From NCBI RefSeq assembly GCF_000189635.1, contig NW_002476417.1, positions 744,001-808,000 on the forward strand: DNA of 64,000 nt, written 5' to 3'. The notes beneath the pieces were generated by a model. The model worked only from the letters and a program-made list of their open reading frames with translations. It had not been told where the DNA came from and did no database searches. This document shows, in pieces, positions 52,901 to 62,969 of this stretch. A program made the position numbers and the translations under genes. How positions within the stretch are numbered: position 1 is the stretch's first letter; each line of letters opens with the position of its first letter. The DNA is from Tetrahymena thermophila SB210 (taxonomy: Eukaryota > Ciliophora > Oligohymenophorea > Hymenostomatida > Tetrahymenidae).

Positions 52901-54651
52901 TACTGTTATTGGTTTCTATTGTATACTCTATTCTATTTTGTATAAAAGCTGTTTAATATAAACACTTTTATGCTTACAATGGAGTCTTTTTTTTAATGAT
53001 CTTTTTGTAGCCAAATATAGTATCAAGCCTTATCTCTGTTGTTTCTTGTAAGACAATAGATGGAATTTCTTATATAAAAAGTGATAGCAACTATCAATGC
53101 TACACATATGAGCATGTTAAATATAGTCTTTTAATATTACTTCCTACTCTAATCCTTTGGGCATTCATTATTCCTCTATTTATTCTTTCTAGACTAATTA
53201 TATAGAGAAATAATTTGGAAAGTATATCAACTAGATTAAAATTTGGTTTTCTCTACCAGGAATTTAAAAGTAAATATTTCTATTGGGAATTCATCAAGTC
53301 TTACAAAAAAATACTGCTTGTAATTATTTATAATTTTGGATAAGATTTCTTTTACTTAAAATCTTGCTTGATGCTTCTAGTTTTATTTATCTACTACTTA
53401 AGTATTCTAAAGAGGAGTCCATATTAATTAAATAGCTTTAACAAAACTGATTAGAACCTAATTATTTGCATGCTATTTATTTTAATAATGAATATTATTT
53501 TACAAGACACGAATATATATTGGATAACAGTGACAGGAGAATTTTTTACTGCTCTATTCACTATATTTATAATATGTTTTCTTATCATTTAAATCCTTTA
53601 TTAAAAAATCTATTCTATAATACCCCATAAAATTTATTCAATTTAAATGTTTTTAAAAGCAAAACTGCCCTTAATCTTATTTTGGGTCTAACCAAAAAAA
53701 CCTCTAAATGCTATGAGAGCCTTTAAAAATTGGAAAAAAGTAAAGAATATCCTATTAACCAAAGGAGTATTTAAATAAAATGAGAGAGAAACTAATTAGA
53801 ATCAGAGGCAATCTACTTCTTTGGCAAATTAAAACAAACCATAAAATGATAATAGCTAATAAAATTAATAAGTATAAATTATAAAATAAATTTAGTAAAT
53901 TTAAGCATTCACTCCTAAAAATAATCAATAGAAATAAAAGAAAGGTTCAAATAAACCTATTTAATTAGAATCATCCTCTTCATAAGAGCTTTCTAATTCT
54001 GATATATCCAGTTCTGAATAAAGCAAAAATGAATAAAAAACAACCTATAAAAAATAAAAGAAATAGAATAAATAAGGCAATATAAAGTAAATAACAAACA
54101 ATGTTTTTATATCAGATTATCAAGACATATACTAAAATCACTCTAACACATTAAATATTAATGATATTAATTCTTAAAACTAATTCCATTTTGCTTCAAG
54201 TAATCAATTATCTACTTCCAACAATTTTCATCAATAGAAAGGACTTCAAATGCTATCGAATTCAACGGATAAGGGTCATTTTAAAAAAATTATGAATGGC
54301 GAGTCTATTGACACTAGCTAAATAGATATGTGCAAACTTTTAAACGTTTACCCTTCAATTTTGAATCATAGATAAGATCTGGTTGAAGCAAGTTAAATTT
54401 CTCATATTAATTTTGAATAAAATAATTCACCATCCCTGATAAATTCAAATACTGATCTCAATAATAAAACAATTCAAAGAAGTTACTTTTAAAAAAATAT
54501 AAATCTAGACAAACAAGAGTAGAATTAAGAATAAAATACTTAGGTTAAAAGTGAAGATAGTAATAATTAATAAAATTAAACAACTGCCTAAAATAAAATA
54601 AACGATAACAATGATAATAACAATTTAATAGTATTTGATGAAAGCGAATGA
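43907..54651 (+). CDS. Giant multi-pass surface protein with Cys-rich, beta-helix and 7-helix regions
   Basis: Eight exons in code 6: 43907-43976, 44048-44580, 44638-46557, 46616-47093, 47351-50155, 50226-51329, 51401-51751, 52319-54651; 9594 nt, 3197 residues, TGA 54649. A signal peptide (MSNKTILIKYLFIAAILEF) is followed by a Cys-rich stretch (CSECDVNLQNCLSC). Then come about 1900 residues of beta-rich repeats with many potential N-glycosylation sites. GGSIYL, GGAIYL and GGSIF repeats near 2090-2150 are typical of PMP-like parallel beta-helices. GCC2/3-like cysteines (CIPCPNGFFS, CKPCP) and a C-x-x-C block (GALCESC) precede about seven membrane helices at residues 2470-2850. The tail is Q/N/S-rich. 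This is a ciliate-expanded surface-protein architecture; ligand and role unknown. The last intron (567 nt) is unusually long and might hide an exon. The intron at 44581-44637 is 57 nt and frame-neutral. Confidence 0.82.
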
Positions 54652-54898
54652 AATTTATAGTTTTTTTATATTTGTTTAAATCTTTAGAAATATTTATTTT
54701 TAAAAAAAACTCTTTACTATATGTGTCATTTAATATTTATGTGGCTTTAAATTGGAGGTTTAAACTAAAATTTAGCTTAAAATAGTTTTATTCAATTAAA
54801 ATCTAAAAATTGTAGAAATACTTTTGAGATTTTAATCTAAATATAATAAAAATAAATTCAAATATAATCATCATGAAATTTAATTCTAAAATAAAAAA

Positions 54899-54972
54899 TG
54901 CCTGCGGAGGGGATCGAACCCTCGGCCTCGAGATTATGAGACTCGCGCTCTAACCAACTGAGCTACACGGGC
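54899..54972 (-). tRNA. tRNA-Met (CAT), elongator type
   Basis: Minus-strand cloverleaf with D-arm TAGCTCAGTTGGTTAGAGC, anticodon loop CTCATAA giving CAT, and T-arm GAGGGTTCGATCCCCTC. The normal TTCGA T-loop and the G1-C72 pair favour the elongator over the initiator. The acceptor stem GCCCGTG/CGCAGGC contains one C-A mismatch at the fourth pair. A T-run follows. Confidence 0.9.
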
Positions 54973-55234
54973 TTGGTAGAATAAATATTTTTTCTTTTAT
55001 GATTAGCTTCTTATCTATCTTGTAAAAACCCATCAATCTAATAAAAATTTATCTTAAGTATTAATAATAATTAAAAATAAATTAAATTTAATATGCATTT
55101 TTTTAAAAACAAACACTTAATTTAAAATAATTTTCTATTTGTTAATTTTAAATTTTTATATTATTATTAATAATCTTTATAAAAAACTCAAATATAAATT
55201 CAAATATACACTTTAAAACCAAAGAGAGAAAAAA

Positions 55235-55279
55235 TCCGAACTCCCGGGATCGAACCGGGGACCTACGGATGACTACAAA
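55235..55279 (-). pseudogene. Truncated tRNA-Tyr, 3' half only (copy 1)
   Basis: Only the 3' acceptor, T-arm, anticodon 3' side and part of the intron remain; it breaks after GACTACAAA and runs straight into spacer sequence like that at about 57170-57216. It has the variant bases GGGATCG and CCTACGG shared with the copy at 56967. Apparently a deletion joined half a gene to the next spacer. Confidence 0.9.
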
Positions 55280-55324
55280 ATGAATAAATTATCAAGCATA
55301 GTAATTAATTAAATATATAAAAAA

Positions 55325-55408
55325 TCCGAACTCCCGGGTTCGAACCGGGGACCACCGGATGACTACAAACTTTACAGTCCGATGCTCTTCCAACTGAGCT
55401 AAGTTCGG
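55325..55408 (-). tRNA. tRNA-Tyr (GTA), intron-containing (copy 2)
   Basis: 84 nt on the minus strand: acceptor CCGAACT/AGTTCGG, anticodon loop CTGTAAA with GTA, an 11-nt intron at 55361-55371 just 3' of the anticodon, and T-arm CCCGGTTCGAACCCGGG. Discriminator A; a T-run terminator follows. Canonical copy with CTAGACCT upstream at about 55436. Confidence 0.97.
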
Positions 55409-55583
55409 TTCGGTGATATTTTTAATTTTTTTTTCTAGACCTAATTAAACTAACTAATAAAAAACAGATAAAGTTATAGAATATGAAATTTACAATTAAT
55501 ATGAAGAGATTAATTATTATTCGTATTCTAAAAATAAATTAAGTATAAAGATTAAATTATCAATCATTTTATTTTTAAAAAAA

Positions 55584-55667
55584 TCCGAACTCCCGGGTTC
55601 GAACCGGGGACCACCGGATGACTACAAACTTTACAGTCCGATGCTCTTCCAACTGAGCTAAGTTCGG
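55584..55667 (-). tRNA. tRNA-Tyr (GTA), intron-containing (copy 3)
   Basis: Identical in sequence to copy 2 as read, including the 11-nt intron. A CTAGACCT motif lies about 20 bp upstream on the + strand right side, and a T-run terminator follows. Confidence 0.97.
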
Positions 55668-56012
55668 TTCGGTGACTTTTTATACCTAGTGTTCTAGACC
55701 TTTAATATGATATCAAAAATAAAAATGAATCATAATTATAAAGTGAAAAATAAAAAAGCTAATTTAATCAATTTAAAAATACTCAACCTATTTAATTTTC
55801 CTATAAGCTTAAAAATCTATTGATATTTTTAGATGGTAATAATTAGCTAATTAATATCATTTTATTTTTGAATAAATATCTTTTTAACAGAGCTTCTAAA
55901 TAACTCCTAAGATTAGTCTCAAAAAAATATTAAATTAAAGTGCATTTATAAAATTTATTTATTTTTAATTTAATATATCACTTTTCTTTTAAATTATTTT
56001 TAGAAAAAAAAA

Positions 56013-56096
56013 TCCGAACTCCCGGGTTCGAACCGGGGACCACCGGATGACTACAAACTTTACAGTCCGATGCTCTTCCAACTGAGCTAAGTTCGG
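56013..56096 (-). tRNA. tRNA-Tyr (GTA), intron-containing (copy 4)
   Basis: Same 84-nt sequence as copies 2 and 3 with the same intron. The right flank repeats the TTCTAGACCTAATTAAACTAAC block seen beside copy 2. Confidence 0.97.
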
Positions 56097-56261
56097 TTCG
56101 GTGATATTTTCAATTATTTTTTCTAGACCTAATTAAACTAACAAAAAATAAGAGATAAAATTATCAAATGAAAATTATATTGAATATTTAGATTATATTT
56201 AATGTCTTTTATATTAATTAAGAAAATTTCTTTATTGATAAATCATTTTATTTTTAAAAAA

Positions 56262-56344
56262 TCCAAACTCCCGGGTTCGAACCGGGACCTAAGGATGACT
56301 ACAAACTTTACAGTCCGACGCTCTTCCAACTGAGCTAAATTTGG
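56262..56344 (-). pseudogene. Diverged tRNA-Tyr, probably nonfunctional (copy 5)
   Basis: 83 nt. The acceptor is CCAAATT/AGTTTGG: position 3 has changed on both sides, keeping the pair, and position 6 is now a wobble. The anticodon and 11-nt intron are intact, but the 3' anticodon stem reads TCCTT instead of TCCGG, breaking two pairs, and one base is lost between the stems. The right flank is the CCCTGGAGTAATCAAATC type. Confidence 0.85.
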
Positions 56345-56524
56345 TTCAGTGATATTTACAATTTATTATTTTAACCCTGGAGTAATCAAATCAAAATAAT
56401 AAATGTTTTATATTTAATAAGTCGCTGTTTTTAATTGATAGTAAGTAGGTGATACATCTAAGAAAAATAAAAATGATACAATAAATAAAATTTCCATGTT
56501 TTCTTGATTAAAAAATAAAAAAAA

Positions 56525-56608
56525 TCCGAACTCCCGGGTTCGAACCGGGGACCACCGGATGACTACAAACTTTACAGTCCGATGCTCTTCCAACTGAGCT
56601 AAGTTCGG
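56525..56608 (-). tRNA. tRNA-Tyr (GTA), intron-containing (copy 6)
   Basis: Canonical 84-nt sequence with the 11-nt intron and a T-run terminator; CTAGACCT is present in the right flank. Confidence 0.97.
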
Positions 56609-56770
56609 TTCGGTGATATTTTTAAACTATTTTCCTAGACCTTAACTAAATAAAATATTTTATTAGAGATAAAATGTAAAGTTATATGCAATATTTACTC
56701 TACAAAGTATGATATTTAATTTTAAATCTAATAAGCAATTTAATAAATAAATATATAATTTAGTCTTGTC

Positions 56771-56795
56771 ACTCTTCCAGCTGAGCTAAGTTCGG
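56771..56795 (-). pseudogene. Truncated tRNA-Tyr, 5' end only (copy 7)
   Basis: Only the 5' acceptor strand and D-arm remain, in the variant form with CTTCCAGCTGAGC. The right flank is the CCCTGGGGTAATCAAATC type shared with copy 8, showing that spacer and gene were duplicated together before the truncation. Confidence 0.85.
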
Positions 56796-56966
56796 TTAAT
56801 GTTTTGATTTATTATTTTAGCCCTGGGGTAATCAAATCTAATAATAAATATTTTATATTATTCCTATGTTTTTTTTATGATAGATAGTGAGTGAATATTT
56901 AAAGCAGAATAAAATTTATAAAATGGATAAATTATCAAACTAAGCAAAAATTAAATATATAAAAAA

Positions 56967-57050
56967 TCCGAACTCCCGGGATCGAACTGGGGACCTACGG
57001 ATGACTACAAACTTTACAGTCCGACGCTCTTCCAGCTGAGCTAAGTTCGG
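56967..57050 (-). tRNA. tRNA-Tyr (GTA) variant with stem mismatches (copy 8)
   Basis: 84 nt with acceptor, anticodon and intron intact. The T-stem has a mismatch (CCCAG with CCGGG), the T-loop is changed to TTCGATC, and the anticodon stem has a terminal T-T. It may be functional but suboptimal, or an early pseudogene. The right flank is the CCCTGGGG type. Confidence 0.75.
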
Positions 57051-57216
57051 TTAATTGATATTTAAATTTATTATTTTAGCCCTGGGGTAATCAAATCTAA
57101 TAATAAATATTTTATATTATTTATATGTTTTTTTATGATAGATAGTGAGTGAATATTTAAAACAGAATAAAATGAATAAATTATCAAACTAAGTAATTAA
57201 TTAAATATATAAAAAA

Positions 57217-57300
57217 TCCGAACTCCCGGGTTCGAACCGGGGACCACCGGATGACTACAAACTTTACAGTCCGATGCTCTTCCAACTGAGCTAAGTTCGG
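57217..57300 (-). tRNA. tRNA-Tyr (GTA), intron-containing (copy 9)
   Basis: Canonical 84-nt gene body identical to copies 2-4 and 6, with a T-run terminator. It is the first transcribed copy on the right edge of the cluster, and its right flank lacks both the CTAGACCT and the CCCTGGGG blocks. Confidence 0.95.
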
Positions 57301-57384
57301 TTCGTTGACAATTTGATAAATTTTAATAATATTTTTATTATAATAAATATGTACAAAAAAATAAAATAAATCAACAATAATTTT

Positions 57385-60300
57385 TCAAAATTCACTTAAG
57401 AATGTAAATTCTTCATATCCTTATAGCCTGCTTAAAATTAAATTTTGATATCTTTTAATAATATTAAAAATATATTTTTAAATTAACATTTTTAAAAACT
57501 ATTCTTACTTGATAGAATTTAAATAGATATTAAATTTTTTATCTTTTTTGATAGCCTTTAAATTTAATATTAAATGTTGTACCATCTATTCCGTAAACTT
57601 TGAACTTCTAAATATGGTTATAATATGAAATTAAGATGACGGAAAAAATAAAAAATAATTTACTCTAAAATTATACTAATTTATTCTAGACTTTATTTAA
57701 GTTAGATAAACCCAATTAGATTTTTTAAGGATTCGTCTGACAATTATTTGGAGTTTCTTTTTATTTAAATGAAATAGATATAATGTTTTCCATAATAAGA
57801 ACATTTAAAAATTACCTGAGATTAATTTAAAAAACATTTAGTTATTGCGATTTTAAACTTTAAAGAAAATCATCAAATGAAGCATCTGAAATATTTTCAC
57901 TAAACCTATTAATTATATTTTTAAGTGAATGATTAGAATTTAAGCACTAATTAAATAATTTAATTTTTATAGGTTAAAAATTATTTAATATTTTTTGTTG
58001 GATTAAATTATATATTAATTTTTTTTTAAGTATTTACTCAAAGCTAACAGAAATAGATTCAATTCTCTTAAGTTTTTTAATGGTTGATGCCATTATTTAT
58101 AAAGCTTCGTCACCTAAATTTTCACTGCATCTTAAAATAATCAAATTAATTCGTAAATATTTTTTTAGCTTTAAAAATATTTTTATAAATTTACTTAAAT
58201 CTAATAAAGAATTTATCAAGAAAAGTATTTTTCTTAATGAATTTGAAAAATGTATTCAAAGATGATTCATTTATTTCTGAGCAGCTAATAAAAATGAAAA
58301 ATGAAAAATTAAATCAATTTAAATTATGTATTACTCAAAATCTAATTCTAATTGGTTCAGATGAATATTTTAAGACAAATACTCTCCTAATTATATTATT
58401 ATTTCATTAATGATATTTTTACTTTTACTGATTAAAAATACATAAAAAATTAATATTTTGAAAATATTATTAAAATTTTACCTAAGTAAAAGTTTAAAAG
58501 CAACTAATTGCTTAGTGCTTATGATTGATTTAATTACACTCATGTCTTACCATTATATTTAATTACTTTTCAAAACCATTAATCAATATTTATTTTTTTT
58601 TGAATATTTTACTTAAAATCAAATTCTATATGCTCTAGTTTTTCTTATTTTTATATAGATTAACTTAGCAATTCTAAGCTTTTATTTTCTATATTTGCTG
58701 AACTTTAACTTTAAAAAATAGGAATTTAAATAAAATTTTTAACTTTATAAAATATTTTACTTAAAGTCAAACTCTAAACTTGTTATAGAAGAAAAACATG
58801 TCAGAGAGGAAAATAGCACCTAAAATCCTTTTTCGGCAATATTTTTTGTTTCTCTTTTATTTATTTTTAAGAGATTTGAATAATACTTAAATATTCAGTT
58901 AATACCTGAAGTTCAATTTTAAAGTCTCTAACTCATTTATTTATTAAATTGATTAGCCAAGGTTTATTACGCACTAAGTATTTAAGTTTTAAGACTTCCT
59001 ATTTATTTAAAATAAAATTAAAGATTGAATTGATTTATAAAAATTAATTACTAAAATCCAAAGTTAATATTTCTTAGGCTTTTTATTTTTCCTAAGCAAA
59101 CAAACAGTTCTGAGATTCCAGTTTCAGTGCATTTCTAATTATAACTAATAGAGACTTTTTAATTCAAATTTGAACAAATTTAAATTACTTAAAATCTAAA
59201 AAAAGTGTATTGAGTTCTTGTTAGTTTTGTAAAGCAAGTGATAGTTGAAAGAAACTCTAATCTTCTACGTTGTTGTTATTTCTTATCACATCATATGTAA
59301 ATGGTTAATATAATTTTGTAAAAAATATAAATTTTACGTTAAAATGAGAGTGATACTTTATAACTAATTAATTGACAGAATTGATTTAGCTAGTAACTTG
59401 AATCCTCTCAATGTAATATTTGATTGCCTAAACAAATAAAAATTCGTTTTAATTTCTATTACTTTAAATTTTAATATGTATATATACCCTAACCCTAAAT
59501 ATAGGTTTGTAAGCTTTTGTGATAACTTGATAGCTCTTACTAAATTATAGAGGAAATAGTCGTTTATATTTGGATTGAAGCTATTTAAACATTATTTTTA
59601 ATTAGTCGATTGAAATAAAAAGTAATTTTATTTGAAGATAATTCTAATTTATTTTATTTTACTTAAGAAAAAGACTAAGATTATATAAGGGATAACATTT
59701 AGAAATGGCTTTTGCTAGATCGTTTAGTAAAAAAGCATTGATGGTTCTATTTTATCTATTTATTAATACTTTTTAATAGTATAAAAGCCTAATAAAAATA
59801 AAATACCCTAAACTAAATTGTATATGGCTAATTTTTTCATGTTAAACGATTATATCTTAAATTTATTACTGCAGAGTTAAATCTGATTCCTTTTCATTTC
59901 TTTTTTAAAATAAAATTAATTTTCTTTATATTTTAATAAAAAATATTCTTTACAATTAAAATTCATATTTATAATCATCTTTTTATTCTATTTCCTCAAT
60001 ATGCTTGCTCAATTTTATAGTCTTATTTTTTAAACCTATTTTTTTAGAATTGAAAATATTTAAAAATGATGTTGGTTGCAATCAATTACTTACTATATTT
60101 TGAATAAATTTGTGGTAGCTATATATTTTCACTAATAAAATGATTGGCAAACTCTGAAATATAATCTGCTACAGTCTTTCTCTAGTTTATTGTAGTATCT
60201 ATAATGTCTTAAACTATTTCACATAAAAAGCAGTTATACTCATGTTTGAGCTTTTTAGGAATTTTCCCTTTAATCAAAGATGAATACAATTAATCCTCAT

Positions 60301-61388
60301 TATCTATAAAGCTTTGTAAGTAGAACTAAGGATTATCAATAATAATAAATATCAATGCCACACTAATTAAATCATCCTTTTGATTTTTAAAAGGAAAATA
60401 TATATTTGGTCAAGATAAAACATATTAAAATAAATCAAAAATATTAGAAATTTGCAAAAAAAAAATACCTAATGCGATCTATGTGATTTGGATAAACTTA
60501 GTTAACTTTCCTTTATATTAAATAAGATATTTTATTATTTTATTTTCTAAAAAATTTACCACACTTATCAAAAAATTAGAATTTAAGTCTTAAGGAATAA
60601 AACCTAAGTAACCTTTTATTATATTTTTATTAATTAATTAAGAATTTAACTTCTAATATTTCAACACATTTTATTTATAATTAAAACATAAATGTTTCTA
60701 ATGGAGGATATTTATTTATTTACCTAATTTAATGCTATTATTCTTAAGAAATACTTTAGTTATATCTAAGTTTCCATACTATATTTAATTTTGATGTAGC
60801 GTATTCAAAGCATCTAACAATTAAACTGCATACTATAATTTTTAATGCTTGTAGTTGTTTAGCATTTTAGTACTATCAATTATAAATCCAAGTGTATCTG
60901 TTAAGAAAAATATAAAAACTTTATCAAAATTCAATTAGGAATTAAAATAAAATTGAGAATCCAATAAAATATTTCAATAAATAACTCAGTTGTTTACCTT
61001 GGCAGAACTCTAATTAAATTGCATAGAATTTACCATGATCATTTTCTAAAATAGTACAAGAGAATATTTACACTAAATAGGGTTATTTGTTTTAAAATAT
61101 TTTTTGTATTTAATTAGATGATTCATTTATTTGTTTTTAATCAACATCTTAAAAAGGCATAACTTTTAAAACTACTTTCTAAAGAATTTGTTTGTTAAAC
61201 CCAGTAAAAGTAAGACTATTTTCATTTCGACACTAAAATTCAATATCAATCATCGAAAACTATTCTTGAGCCTATTTTATTATGTCCATAATTATTGAAT
61301 CATTACTGTCAATAATACTAGGAAATTATATTTAAAATTTATCTGCTTGATACTCTTCTAATCTCTGTCTATTGCAACAACCACCCAT
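57385..61388 (-). CDS. Pseudokinase (CK1-like) fused to leucine-rich repeats, 22 exons
   Basis: Minus strand, code 6, 2628 nt, 875 residues. Kinase exons: 61388-60998, 60897-60724, 60612-60560, 60510-60469, 60376-60094; linker 60035-59954. LRR exons: 59899-59807, 59755-59663, 59580-59488, 59427-59338, 59281-59189, 59144-59052, 58998-58906, 58853-58761, 58708-58613, 58565-58482, 58427-58335, 58284-58195, 58130-58038, 57905-57816, 57756-57664; last 57607-57385. N-terminus MGGCCNRQ suits myristoylation/palmitoylation. The domain keeps a beta3-like lysine (VVLKVMPF) and a CK1-like HRSHQDDLISVA, but HRD-LKPEN is replaced by YGNLDITKV and DFG by YLG, so catalysis is unlikely. Each of 15 exons of 84-96 nt encodes one repeat (for example NIENKSLELLSQSIQKQEKL). 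Kinase-LRR fusions are known in Tetrahymena; the ligand is unknown. Ending the gene at TGA 59996 after the kinase is possible without the 60093 donor, but consistent phases favour one gene. Confidence 0.82.
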
Positions 61389-62969
61389 TTTTTATTTGTA
61401 AGTAGATAGATTAAATATTTCAAAAGTTTTGTATTTATTAAAAATTTAGCTTATCTATTAATTTTTGCTGTTATTAATTTAATGATAAAATACATTTGAA
61501 TTTATAAAAACTTACTTTTTTAAGATTTTTTAATATTTGATTATGGAATATAAATATTTGTTTTATTTTGTACTTTTTTATAAATTTCATAAAAATATAT
61601 GATTGACCAACCATTTATTTAGTTTTAAAAAATATCAACACCAAAATATACTCAAAAAAATACAAATTTTAATTTATTGAATTGTATTTTTTAAAAAAGT
61701 TCAGAAAACAATAAAAAAATAATTTTCAATCTTTTATTTTCAATTTTGATTTGAGTTAAAATTCAATATTCTTAAAAAAATTAAATTTATTTATTAAAAT
61801 TTGATAATCTTTCAAAAAAACACTCTAATTTAAACAAAAAAATTATAAAATAAGATAAATAAATTTGCATTTTAGTATCTTATTTAGGGAGAGTATTATT
61901 TTAAAATTTGTTAATTTTAAAGAAAATTATAATTAATTGACTTCAAGTTAATAATCTTCTTCAATTTTATTTCACTAAAATATAAAATTTAATCATAGTA
62001 TTTTGTTTAAGATATTTTTTGGACAAAAAATTGAACTTTTTGAATAAAAAAATTAGTTGTTAAAATAAATCAATGCAAATGCTTTTTAATCTTAAAAGCT
62101 ATCAAGAAAAAGTAAATAGATTAGCATTTAAATAAATAATTATTATCACAAAATTAATTTTAAAAAAATATTATTTAATTAAATAAAATTAATTTAATTT
62201 TTATATAAATTGATAGATTGATAAATTCAAATAATTTAAGATTAAATTTATTTCTACAAGTAGCATTTTTAAATTATTTTTTGTTTTAGACTTTTACAAG
62301 TAGGAAAAATAATTTGCTGTAAATCAAATAAAAAACATTTTCCTGTATTTATTTATTTAAAATCTAATATTAATTTAGTTATAATCAGATTTAAAAAATG
62401 CTTGTAAATTAAAATTAAGGACTATATATATTTTTAGCTTAATTAATTGTAATAAAATAAATAGAAGATATAGAGATTAATTTGATTGGCAAAAGAAATT
62501 TAGGAAAAGTAATTGAAATTTTGAGAAATTTCTATTTAACATATTAGGATAAAAAGAAAATTGATAGAAAATCTAGTGAATGAAGTAGAATATCAAAGTG
62601 ACTACTTAAATGATCAAAAAGGTGCAAAATATAAAGTTTAATGATCATATATAGTGAAGAAAGAATATTTAAAGAATTTTGTTTTATAACATAAGATTTA
62701 AAAATGTATTTGTAAGCAAAACTAGCGAGTAGTGTATATTTATGAAAAAGAAATCTGTTTGTTTTTATAAAATAAATGAGACAAAAAAAATTGTAAATTG
62801 TGAGATTTGTAATCAAAACTAGCAAACACACAAATAAACAAACAAACAAACAAACAAACAAACAAACAAACAAATAAGCAAACATTATTTGATTAGATTT
62901 GAGCAAATATTGCAAACACTAAAATTAAATAATATTTTGCATAGTTTTAACGATAGAAGCGAAGGAGCA
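61389..62969. repeat. Intergenic with a long (CAAA)n microsatellite
   Basis: No gene supported. A (CAAA)n tract spans about 62826-62885; on the minus strand it produces a 123-codon standard-code ORF with FVCL repeats, which is an artefact. The remainder is AT-rich and lies between divergent promoters of the pseudokinase-LRR gene and the carrier gene. Confidence 0.7.

Noticed and set aside
58080-58265. 61-codon + strand ORF
   Set aside because: It lies antisense to LRR exons 18 and 19 of the pseudokinase-LRR gene, whose repeats explain the region.
59487-59500. CCCTAACCCTAAA, resembling a vertebrate-type telomere repeat
   Set aside because: Tetrahymena telomeres are CCCCAA repeats, the match is only two units, and on the minus strand it encodes the leucine-rich repeat end LYLGLG.
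57385-59899. LRR pseudogene interpretation of the many frame changes
   Set aside because: All frame changes coincide with GT..AG introns of 50-115 nt and constant phase 2, so an intact multi-exon gene explains them better than decay.
62544-62915. 123-codon minus-strand ORF with repeated FVCL
   Set aside because: It is translation of a (CAAA)n microsatellite followed by AT-rich DNA; no homology-like sequence and no code-6 support.
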